Positions 1 to 6,349 of a stretch of 10,542 nucleotides of DNA are shown one piece after another (position 1 is the first letter of the stretch; each line of letters starts with the position of its first letter). The notes beneath the pieces are model-generated. The model had not been told where the DNA came from. It worked only from the letters and a program-made list of their open reading frames with translations, and did not search any database. Origin of the DNA: an uncultured Bacilli bacterium. GTDB taxonomy: Bacteria > Bacillota_I > Bacilli_A > RF39 > UBA660. Location of the stretch: NCBI GenBank assembly GCA_944329505.1, contig CALVIJ010000026.1, positions 1 to 10,542 of the forward strand, given 5' to 3'. The translations under genes and the position numbers were made by a program.

Positions 1-15
1 TTATAACTCAAAAAA

Positions 16-21
16 TATAAT
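16..21 (+). promoter_or_regulatory. Probable -10 box for the Rpn gene
   Basis: A perfect TATAAT at 16-21 lies 60 bases upstream of the Rpn start codon. The matching -35 would fall before base 1 and cannot be seen. Transcription would begin near 28, which places the 32-64 hairpin at the very 5' end of the message. The region is AT-rich, so a chance match is possible. Confidence 0.4.
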
Positions 22-31
22 AGAAAGAAAA

Positions 32-64
32 AATCAATCTATAGGATTTCTCCTAAGATTGATT
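32..64. other. Strong leader hairpin before the Rpn gene; terminator-like on the minus strand
   Basis: AATCAATCT, one bulged A and TAGGA (32-46) pair with TCCTA and AGATTGATT (51-64) around a TTTC loop, giving 14 base pairs with a single bulge. On the plus strand it ends 4 bases before the GAGG ribosome binding site (69-72) and has no T-run. On the minus strand the A-run at 28-33 becomes a T-run right after the stem, the form of an intrinsic terminator for leftward transcription. It may be a 5'-stabilising or translation-modulating hairpin, an antisense terminator, or both. The structure is certain; its role is not. Confidence 0.6.
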
Positions 65-80
65 ATACGAGGATGTGTTT

Positions 81-995
81 ATGAATACAGTAATAGATAA
101 ACAAAAAGATTCTGATAAACTAATTGATTCACTTTATGATAAAGCCTTTAAAGCTATTGTTCAAAATCCAGATTTTAGAAAATCACTTTGTGAAGTAATA
201 AGTTATATGACTACTTATTCTGTAGATTATCTTTATGAAAATTTAAGGTTTGTGAATACTGAATTACCTGTAGAAAATATCAAAGAAAGAAATAAAATAG
301 CTGATATAATTGCTAAAGTCGAGGGAACAACTATCAACTTAGAAGCTAATAGAAGCCTGCCAGTTAGTAAAATATCCAAAAATAATTTATATCATCATAA
401 AATAGCTTATAGTCAGTATCTACAAGGAGAAAATATTGAAAATAACGATATTATTCAAATTAATTTTAATGCAATAAATAGATTTGATGATAGACCATAC
501 ATATCCTTTTCTTTAAGAGATGCTGAAGGGAAATATATTGATGAAGAAAATTTTGAAAGAATACATGTAAATATGGCAAAATTTTTAGAAATGTATTATA
601 CTAAAGGTGTAAAAGGACTTACTAAGGTAGAGAAGATACTCGTAATGTTTATGATAAGAAGTAAACATGAGTTAAGAGAAGTATCTAAAGGAGATAAGGA
701 GTTAGAGACTATGGCGAAGATAATCGAAGATTTGAATGTCGATGAGGAGATGTTAGAAGCATATACATATGACAAAGATAAGATGGAAGCTTACATGGAA
801 AGAATCGACAAGTGGGAAGCTACAAAGAAAGCTAAAGAAGAAGGTATTGAACAGGGAATCGAACAAGGCATTGAACAAGGTGTTAGACAAAATAAAGTAG
901 AGATAGCTAAAAATATGCTTAATATGGGTATGGATATAGAAACTGTATCTAAAGCGACTAGTTTATCAAAAGAAGAAATAAATAATCTAAAATAA
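81..995 (+). CDS. Rpn/PD-(D/E)XK nuclease family protein (transposase-like)
   Basis: This 304-residue protein has the layout of the Rpn / PDDEXK_2 family, often labelled 'PD-(D/E)XK nuclease family transposase'. Known Rpn proteins are DNA endonucleases linked to recombination and phage defence. The N-terminal part holds the family's F-K block (DKAFKAIV, about 20-27). The putative nuclease core has Asp75 in KIADII and Glu88-Ala-Asn90 in INLEAN, matching the usual D...IExQ pattern except for Asn at the last position. A charged helical region follows from about 205, then three GIEQ repeats plus GVRQ (255-270), then the family's typical tail with EIAKNMLNMG and SLSKEEI. ATG 81 is chosen over the in-frame GTG 75 because GAGG at 69-72 is 8 bases from the ATG and only 2 from the GTG. 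The gene stands alone between its own promoter and terminator, as expected for an accessory gene. Target and activity cannot be read from sequence. Confidence 0.85.
   Translation: MNTVIDKQKDSDKLIDSLYDKAFKAIVQNPDFRKSLCEVISYMTTYSVDYLYENLRFVNTELPVENIKERNKIADIIAKVEGTTINLEANRSLPVSKISKNNLYHHKIAYSQYLQGENIENNDIIQINFNAINRFDDRPYISFSLRDAEGKYIDEENFERIHVNMAKFLEMYYTKGVKGLTKVEKILVMFMIRSKHELREVSKGDKELETMAKIIEDLNVDEEMLEAYTYDKDKMEAYMERIDKWEATKKAKEEGIEQGIEQGIEQGVRQNKVEIAKNMLNMGMDIETVSKATSLSKEEINNLK
711..995 (+). CDS. Possible intragenic C-terminal product (RpnS-like, 94 aa)
   Basis: AAGGAG at 696-701 is followed after 9 bases by ATG 711, in frame with the Rpn gene (Met211). A second SD-like AAAGGAG sits just upstream at 687-693. 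Translation from here gives a 94-residue protein with only the C-terminal helical region, the GIEQ repeats and the conserved tail, without the nuclease core. Enterobacterial rpn genes are known to encode such small C-terminal proteins, which bind and block the full-length toxin. A weak internal promoter may exist (TATACT at 597-602, 17 bases after TGGCAA at 574-579). The ribosome site is seen; expression and antitoxin role are inference. Confidence 0.4.
   Translation: MAKIIEDLNVDEEMLEAYTYDKDKMEAYMERIDKWEATKKAKEEGIEQGIEQGIEQGVRQNKVEIAKNMLNMGMDIETVSKATSLSKEEINNLK
843..890 (+). repeat. In-frame 12-bp repeats coding GIEQ (3 copies plus GVRQ)
   Basis: Four consecutive 12-base units in the Rpn gene encode GIEQ, GIEQ, GIEQ and GVRQ. 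The units differ at third positions (GGT/GGA/GGC, ATT/ATC, CAG/CAA), so this is not a freshly expanded tract. Similar GIEQ-type runs are common near the C-terminus of Rpn-family proteins and vary in copy number between relatives. They probably extend a helix or coiled coil. Confidence 0.85.
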
Positions 996-1019
996 AAGTT
1001 CAAAATATGGACTTTTTTT
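995..1019 (+). terminator. Intrinsic terminator of the Rpn gene
   Basis: AAAGTTC (995-1001) pairs with GGACTTT (1009-1015) through 7 base pairs including one G-U, with a 7-base loop, and runs into seven Ts (1013-1019). The stem starts at the last base of the stop codon, so the gene ends tightly. It separates the Rpn gene from polA. Confidence 0.75.
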
Positions 1020-1020
1020 C

Positions 1021-1050
1021 TTGTTATAAACTCTTTATTAATGCTAAAAT
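1021..1050 (+). promoter_or_regulatory. Probable polA promoter with extended -10
   Basis: TTGTTA (1021-1026), an 18-base spacer, and TAAAAT (1045-1050) preceded by TGC, an extended -10. Transcription would start close to 1057, exactly at the AGGTGA ribosome site (1057-1062), leaving a leader of only about 12 bases. The same layout occurs before the small gene at 6669. Confidence 0.5.
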
Positions 1051-1068
1051 ATTATTAGGTGATAGAGT

Positions 1069-3657
1069 ATGAAAAAAATAATAATGATAGATGGAAATAA
1101 CCTTATGTTTAGAAGTTATTACGCAACCGCATATAACGGTAACTTTATGAATAATAGTAGAGGTTTTCCAACCAATGCCTTATTTGGTTTTGTAAACATG
1201 ATTCATAAAATAATCAATGAAGAAAAACCAGAATATGTAATTGTTGCTTTCGATAAAGGAAAAACTTTTAGACACGAAGAGTATGATGGTTATAAAGATG
1301 GTAGAGTTGAAACCCCAGATGAACTAAAAAAACAGTTCCCAGTTGCTAAAGAATTATTAACCGCTATGGGAATTAAATACTATGAAATTGATAATTATGA
1401 AGCTGACGATATCATCGGAACATTTGCTAAATTCTGTGATGATGATCCAGATTTTATTGGAACCATCGTAAGTAGTGATAAAGATTTATTACAGTTGATT
1501 TCATCCGATGTCGATATAAAACTTTTAAAACAAAAAGACTATATCAGATATAATGAAAAAACATTTGAAGAAGCTTATGGTATTAAACCGATAAATGTTA
1601 TTGATTTAAAAGCCTTAATGGGTGACCCATCAGACAATATTCCAGGAGTTAAAGGAGTAGGCGAAAAGACTGCTTTAAAATTACTTCATGAATATAAAAC
1701 CCTAGATGGTATTTATGAAAATGCCGATAACATTAAAGGAAAATTAGGTGAAAAAATAAGAAACGATAAAGAAAACGCTTATAAATCATATCATTTGGCC
1801 ACTATCGTCAAAGATGTTCCAATGGAAATTTCAATGGAAGATGCTAAGTATCTAGGTGAAGATAGAGAAAAATTAAATAAAATATATGAAGATTTAGAAT
1901 TTTATTCTTTCTTAAAAAAACAAGAAAAGAAAGAAACTCCTAAAAAAGAAGTAAAAATTCAAATTATAAAAGATGTAAACGACATTAAAATAGATGGAGA
2001 TGTCGCAGTTTATCTTGAAATATTTGGACAAAATTATCATAAATCACCTATATTAGGTATGGGTGTTTATAATGAAAATGTTGCTTATTACATCTCACCA
2101 GAAATATTAAAACAAAACCCTAAATTCCTAAAAGAAAATACAAAATATACTTATGACTTAAAGAAAATGATAGTTGCTTTAAAATGGCAAGGAATCGAAA
2201 TTGAAAATGTTACATTCGATACTATGATTGCAGGAGCTTTACTAGATTACAACATGAAAGAAGACATGGCTTATCTAGCTAACCAAATAGATTACACCTT
2301 AGAGTTTTATGAAAAGATATATGGAAAATTCATCCATTTAAAAATGCCTAGTGAAGAAGAAATCGCTAAAGCCTGTGTTGATAGAGCTAAATTCATCTAT
2401 GAAACTAGAGAATTTTTCCAAAATAAAATAAAAGAAGAAAACGTAGATTATTTATTTAATGAAATTGAAATGCCACTTGCTACAGTTTTAGCCGACATGG
2501 AATTTACAGGTGTAAAAGTTGATAAAAATGTTTTAAGAAACATGGGAGAAGATATAAAAATAAAACTAGAACTTCTAACCAAAGATATATACAATAATGC
2601 CGGATGTGGATTTAATATCTCATCACCTAGTCAACTAAGTGAAGTACTATTTGAAAAACTAAATCTTCCACACAAAAAGAAAACCGCTAGCGGATATTCC
2701 ACAGCAATCGATGTTTTAAATAAGTTAAAAGATAAACATCCAATAATTAATCAAATCATCGAATATCGAAAATTATCTAAAATTTATGGTACATACGTCG
2801 AGGGCTTAATAAATACAATTGCCGAAGATGGTAAAATCCATACAATTTATACCCAAAACTTAACTAGAACTGGTAGACTTTCATCAATTGAACCTAACTT
2901 ACAAAACATTCCAGTAAGAGATGATTATGGAAGATCTATTAGAAAAGCTTTTATTCCAACCAATGATTATATCTTAGGTGCTGACTACTCACAAATTGAA
3001 CTTCGTGTTCTAGCCCACATGGCCGATGTTCCAGCTTTAAAAGAAGCATTCCATAATAAACTAGATATCCACTCTAAAACTGCTAGTGATATCTTCAAAG
3101 TACCAATGGAACTTGTCACTAGTGAAATGCGAAGAGTAGCCAAAGCCGTAAACTTCGGTATTATATATGGTATCAGTAGTTTTGGTTTAGGTGAAAATAT
3201 TGGTATGAGAGCAGTCGAAGCTAAAAAGTTCATCGATACATATTTAGAAACATATCCAGGAATTAAAGATTATATGGATAGTACCATTGCTCATGCTAAA
3301 GAAAAAGGCTATGTTACAACTATGTTTAACCGTAAACGTAACATCCCAGAATTAAAAAACACCGTCTATACAATTAGACAAAGTGGAGAACGTATCGCTT
3401 TAAATACCCCAGTCCAAGGAACCGCTGCTGATATTATAAAGCTAGCCATGGTTAAAGTATATAAAGCCTTTAAAGAAAATAACTTAAAAAGTAAAATGAT
3501 TATTCAAGTACACGACGAATTAATATTTGATGTACCAAATGAAGAGTTAGAAAAAGTAAAAGAAATAGTTACTGACATTATGGATAATGTCTGTGAACTT
3601 TCAGTCCCACTAGATATTGATATCCATTATGGACAAAATTGGGCAGAGGCGAAATAA
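1069..3657 (+). CDS. polA: DNA polymerase I
   Basis: This family A DNA polymerase fills gaps in excision repair and removes primers. The 5'-nuclease domain (about 1-290) shows Asp8 in MIDGNN, EADD (111-114), SSDKD (135-139) and GDPSDN (185-190). The central domain (about 300-460) has the 3'-5' exonuclease fold, but the position of the usual FDTET metal site reads YLEIF, so the DxE pair is gone and proofreading is probably lost, as in Bacillus and Thermus enzymes. The polymerase domain is intact: motif A DYSQIELR (639-646), motif B with Arg688, Lys692, Phe696 and Tyr700, and motif C VHDE (814-817). At 862 residues it is full length. ATG 1069 follows AGGTGA by 6 bases. Its TAA overlaps the next gene's ATG by one base (TAATG), so the two are translationally coupled. 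Confidence 0.98.
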   Translation: MKKIIMIDGNNLMFRSYYATAYNGNFMNNSRGFPTNALFGFVNMIHKIINEEKPEYVIVAFDKGKTFRHEEYDGYKDGRVETPDELKKQFPVAKELLTAMGIKYYEIDNYEADDIIGTFAKFCDDDPDFIGTIVSSDKDLLQLISSDVDIKLLKQKDYIRYNEKTFEEAYGIKPINVIDLKALMGDPSDNIPGVKGVGEKTALKLLHEYKTLDGIYENADNIKGKLGEKIRNDKENAYKSYHLATIVKDVPMEISMEDAKYLGEDREKLNKIYEDLEFYSFLKKQEKKETPKKEVKIQIIKDVNDIKIDGDVAVYLEIFGQNYHKSPILGMGVYNENVAYYISPEILKQNPKFLKENTKYTYDLKKMIVALKWQGIEIENVTFDTMIAGALLDYNMKEDMAYLANQIDYTLEFYEKIYGKFIHLKMPSEEEIAKACVDRAKFIYETREFFQNKIKEENVDYLFNEIEMPLATVLADMEFTGVKVDKNVLRNMGEDIKIKLELLTKDIYNNAGCGFNISSPSQLSEVLFEKLNLPHKKKTASGYSTAIDVLNKLKDKHPIINQIIEYRKLSKIYGTYVEGLINTIAEDGKIHTIYTQNLTRTGRLSSIEPNLQNIPVRDDYGRSIRKAFIPTNDYILGADYSQIELRVLAHMADVPALKEAFHNKLDIHSKTASDIFKVPMELVTSEMRRVAKAVNFGIIYGISSFGLGENIGMRAVEAKKFIDTYLETYPGIKDYMDSTIAHAKEKGYVTTMFNRKRNIPELKNTVYTIRQSGERIALNTPVQGTAADIIKLAMVKVYKAFKENNLKSKMIIQVHDELIFDVPNEELEKVKEIVTDIMDNVCELSVPLDIDIHYGQNWAEAK

Positions 3658-4385
3658 TGGCAAGAAGAAGTAAAAAGAAAACCCAAAAACAAAATATTAT
3701 TATAACCATTATAACAATTATTGTAATTTTATGTGTGGCCTATCAAAATGAAATAAAAACATTCATGACTGAGCCACTAATCGAACCTAAAGAAACATAT
3801 AAATTAGAAAACATCCCTGAATATAGTGGAAGTAATTATGTTGAAATAAATAATAATAAACCAAATTTCACTGATGAAGATTATACTAAAGAAACTTTTG
3901 AGTCATATAGTGAATTAGATAATTTAAATAGAGCAGGTGTCGCTTTTGCCAAAGTGGGTAAAGAAACCATGCCAACTATAGAAAGAGGTTCGATTGGTAT
4001 GGTAAAACCTACAGGATGGCACACCGTTAAATATGATATTGTAAGTGGAAAGTATCTATATAATCGTTGTCACCTAATCGGTTATCAATTAAGTGGAGAA
4101 AATGCTAATGAAAAAAATCTAATAACATGCACAAGACAAATGAACACCGAGGGTATGTTAGATTTTGAAAACGAAGTAGCTAACTACATAGAAGAAACAA
4201 ATAACCATGTCTTATATAGAGTAACTCCAATATATGATGGAAATAACTTGCTCGCAAATGGTGTTCAAATAGAAGCTAGTTCAGTAGAAGATAAATGCGG
4301 AAAAGTTTGTTTCAATGTGTATGTTTATAATGTTCAAAATGGCATTACAATAGACTATACAAACGGAGATAGTCATCTATCTTGA
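3657..4385 (+). CDS. Membrane-anchored DNA/RNA non-specific endonuclease (EndA/NS_2 type)
   Basis: The 242-residue protein has a short basic N-terminus (MARRSKKK), one hydrophobic segment (about 13-30) and a long extracytoplasmic part, so it should be anchored with its C-terminus outside. Residues 80-240 match the Endonuclease NS_2 family, relatives of the streptococcal DNA-entry nuclease EndA. NRCHLIGYQL holds the expected catalytic His139, and NLITCTRQMN holds Asn154 and Asn163, the latter at the spacing of the EndA metal-binding Asn. The tail VYVYNVQNGITIDY is also typical. Likely roles are degrading external DNA during uptake or scavenging nucleotides. ATG 3657 (not the TTG at 3639) is chosen because AGAGG at 3645-3649 precedes it by 7 bases. 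It shares polA's transcript and ends at the 4452-4506 terminator. I give no symbol because competence function is unproven. Confidence 0.88.
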   Translation: MARRSKKKTQKQNIIITIITIIVILCVAYQNEIKTFMTEPLIEPKETYKLENIPEYSGSNYVEINNNKPNFTDEDYTKETFESYSELDNLNRAGVAFAKVGKETMPTIERGSIGMVKPTGWHTVKYDIVSGKYLYNRCHLIGYQLSGENANEKNLITCTRQMNTEGMLDFENEVANYIEETNNHVLYRVTPIYDGNNLLANGVQIEASSVEDKCGKVCFNVYVYNVQNGITIDYTNGDSHLS

Positions 4386-4451
4386 TTTATAATCAAAATA
4401 TTCCCAAATAACATAAATAATAAATCTAAATTGTTCTATTAAATAAAACAT

Positions 4452-4506
4452 AGGATTCCCCCTTTCATAGATTAACATACGCTGTGAAAGTAGGGGATTC
4501 CTTTTT
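4452..4506 (+). terminator. Large terminator of the polA-nuclease operon
   Basis: A long imperfect hairpin: AGGATTCCCC (4452-4461) against GGGGATTCCT (4493-4502) with one T-T mismatch, then an inner CTTTCATAG (4462-4470) against CTGTGAAAG (4482-4490) with one G-U, closed by an 11-base loop. Five Ts follow (4502-4506). It is GC-rich compared with its surroundings. The 66 bases between the nuclease stop and this hairpin hold only AT-rich sequence with a small 6-bp hairpin (4382-4396) and nothing recognisable. Confidence 0.85.
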
Positions 4507-4512
4507 ATTATG

Positions 4513-4542
4513 AAAAAAACTGATAGTTAATTATCAGTTTTT
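4513..4542. terminator. Bidirectional terminator, mainly for the serS operon
   Basis: AAAAACTGATA (4515-4525) and TATCAGTTTTT (4532-4542) form an 11-bp perfect stem with a 6-base loop. For minus-strand transcription seven Ts follow; for plus-strand transcription five Ts form the end of the right arm. The serS stop codon TGA (4534-4536) lies inside the stem. It backs up the plus-strand terminator just to its left. Confidence 0.85.
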
Positions 4543-5820
4543 AGGAACTAATTTTTCTTTTCCACCCATATAAGATCTTAATACCTCTGGAATATTAACA
4601 CTGCCATCTTCATTTACATTGTTTTCTAAGAAAGCAATCAAACCACGAGGAGTAGCAAGTACTGTATTATTTAAAGTAGTAACATACTCATTACCATTCT
4701 TAGTTTTCATACGTATTCCAAGTCTTCTAGCTTGAGCGTCACCTAAGATAGAACAAGAACCAACTTCAAAATATTTATTTTGTCTAGGACTAAATGCCTC
4801 AACATCGCAAGACTTAACCTTCACATCAGCTAAATCACCACTGCAGCCCTCTAAAGTTCTAACAGGAACATTTAAACTTCTAAAGAATTCCACAGTATAT
4901 TTCCACATCTTATCATAGAATTTCATGCCATCTTCAGGTTTACATAAAACCACCATCTCTTGCTTTTCAAATTGATGAACTCTATAAAGTCCACGTTCCT
5001 CAATTCCGTGAGCTCCAACTTCTTTTCTAAAGCAAGGTGAGTAACTAGTTAAAGTAATAGGTAGTTCCTCTTCTTTAATAATTTGTCCTTGGAATTTACC
5101 AATCATAGAGTGTTCAGATGTACCAATCAAATATAAATCTTCACCCTCTATTTTATACATCATTGCATCCATTTCTTCAAAACTCATAACACCATTTACA
5201 ACATCACTTCTAATCATAAATGGGGGAATGCAGTAAGTAAATCCTTTATCTATCATAAAGTCACGTGCATAACTAAGCATTGCAGAATGTAGTCTAGCTA
5301 CATCTCCCATCAAATAGTAAAAACCATTCCCACTAGTTCTGCCCGCACTTTCCTTATCTAAACCATTTAACTTCGCACATATATCCGCATGATGTGGAAT
5401 TTCAAATGATGGGATAACAGGCTCACCAAATTTTTCTAATTCTACATTTTTACTATCATCCTCACCAATAGGAACTGATGGATCCATAATGTTTGGAATA
5501 ACCATCATATCTTCATGGATTTTAGCTCTAAGTTCTTCTTCTTCTTTTTCTAAAGCTAAGATTTCATCACCATATTTACTAACTTCAGCTTTAACTTTTT
5601 CAGCTTCATCTTTTTTACCATCACGCATTAAAGCACCAATTAAAGCACTTTTTTCGTTTTTCTCTTTTCTAAGTTCATCGCCTTTACCTTTAGCTTCTCT
5701 ACATTTAATATCTAATTCATATACCTCATCAACTAAAGGTAACTTCTTATCTTGAAATTTCTTCTTGATATTTTCCTTAACTAACTCTTTATTTTCACGT
5801 ATTAATTTAATGTCTATCAT
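4534..5820 (-). CDS. serS: Seryl-tRNA synthetase, archaeal-like subtype
   Basis: This class II synthetase charges tRNA-Ser with serine via seryl-adenylate. The 428-residue protein has the SerRS layout: an N-terminal helical arm (coiled coil, about 26-103) that grips the long variable arm of tRNA-Ser, then the catalytic core. The serine-binding TSE is at 234-236, motif 2 begins with FRKE (264-267) and continues through RVHQFEKQE (280-288), and motif 3 includes Arg392. Several blocks (LIGTSEH, EVGAHGIEE, LEGCSGDLADVK, TLNNTVLATPR) resemble the archaeal-type SerRS rather than the usual bacterial TAEVP and LNGSGLAVGR wording. Start ATG at 5818-5820 follows AAGGAG by 8 bases, and that site lies at the end of the upstream HD gene, one base separating that gene's stop from this ATG. 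Expression is governed by the T-box at 6350-6545. Confidence 0.96.
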   Translation of the reverse strand: MIDIKLIRENKELVKENIKKKFQDKKLPLVDEVYELDIKCREAKGKGDELRKEKNEKSALIGALMRDGKKDEAEKVKAEVSKYGDEILALEKEEEELRAKIHEDMMVIPNIMDPSVPIGEDDSKNVELEKFGEPVIPSFEIPHHADICAKLNGLDKESAGRTSGNGFYYLMGDVARLHSAMLSYARDFMIDKGFTYCIPPFMIRSDVVNGVMSFEEMDAMMYKIEGEDLYLIGTSEHSMIGKFQGQIIKEEELPITLTSYSPCFRKEVGAHGIEERGLYRVHQFEKQEMVVLCKPEDGMKFYDKMWKYTVEFFRSLNVPVRTLEGCSGDLADVKVKSCDVEAFSPRQNKYFEVGSCSILGDAQARRLGIRMKTKNGNEYVTTLNNTVLATPRGLIAFLENNVNEDGSVNIPEVLRSYMGGKEKLVPKN

Positions 5821-5821
5821 T

Positions 5822-6334
5822 TTAATTCTCCTTTTCTAAGTCGCCTAAATATCCTAAAATTTTTTCATATTGTGGCTTATATTTAACATCGATTCTATTT
5901 AAATATTCATCCGAGACGTTCTCATAATTGTTCAAATCCATATTTTCCTCTAAATCAGCTTTCTTAACTTGCAAAGCCATACTGTTTTTACTGTTGATAA
6001 TTTTTGTGATAAATTCATCATATGATTCATCTTTCTCTCTAGTCATTAAAACCACAGTTCTGACAATATCGCTTGGAAAACCAATATAATTTAAATCCAT
6101 AGCTGTAAGATCAGTTTCTTTCATAATGTCGTGTAGTAAAGCCACAACTTTTGCTTTATCATCAGAAAACTGATCAGCCACCGCTACTAAGTGGTCCATA
6201 TAGGAGACTCCAGATGAATGCCTTTTACCCTCAAAAACTTTTTCACAAATCAAATAAGCTTTGCCATATAAGTTTTTCGCATTCTTAAACCCAGCCACTT
6301 CTTCTTTTGTATAATATTTTAACCAATTATCCAT
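5822..6334 (-). CDS. HD-domain protein related to MESH1/SpoT alarmone hydrolases
   Basis: This small cytosolic protein (170 aa) has the HD metal-phosphohydrolase pattern closest to the hydrolase half of RelA/SpoT and to MESH1-type (p)ppGpp hydrolases: SYMDHL with His48, ALLHD with His68-Asp69, a helix ending in Lys72-Glu73, and KKADLEEN with Asp127 and Asn131. There is no synthetase or regulatory domain. The catalytic Glu-Asp pair that follows HD in true hydrolases (HDxxED) reads HDIMKE, with Lys for Glu, so alarmone hydrolysis is uncertain and another phosphate-ester substrate, or loss of activity, is possible. It is the first gene of the T-box operon; AGGAGG sits 7 bases before its ATG. It overlaps the serS ribosome site, so the two proteins are probably made together. 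Confidence 0.8.
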   Translation of the reverse strand: MDNWLKYYTKEEVAGFKNAKNLYGKAYLICEKVFEGKRHSSGVSYMDHLVAVADQFSDDKAKVVALLHDIMKETDLTAMDLNYIGFPSDIVRTVVLMTREKDESYDEFITKIINSKNSMALQVKKADLEENMDLNNYENVSDEYLNRIDVKYKPQYEKILGYLGDLEKEN

Positions 6335-6349
6335 ATATAATCCTCCTTT

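Noticed and set aside
81..995. Rpn gene as an intact mobile element
   Set aside because: No terminal inverted repeats, target duplications or second mobility gene are visible around it; 'transposase' is only a family label.
791..1003. Minus-strand 70-codon frame opposite the end of the Rpn gene
   Set aside because: It is a shadow of the GIEQ repeats and K/E-rich codons; no ribosome site or family resemblance.
2985..3233. Minus-strand 82-codon frame inside polA
   Set aside because: It lies opposite polymerase motifs A and B, which are highly conserved on the plus strand; no start signals.
5489..5755. Plus-strand 88-codon frame inside serS
   Set aside because: It is Ser/Leu-rich, the expected complement of the serS coiled-coil codons; no ribosome site.
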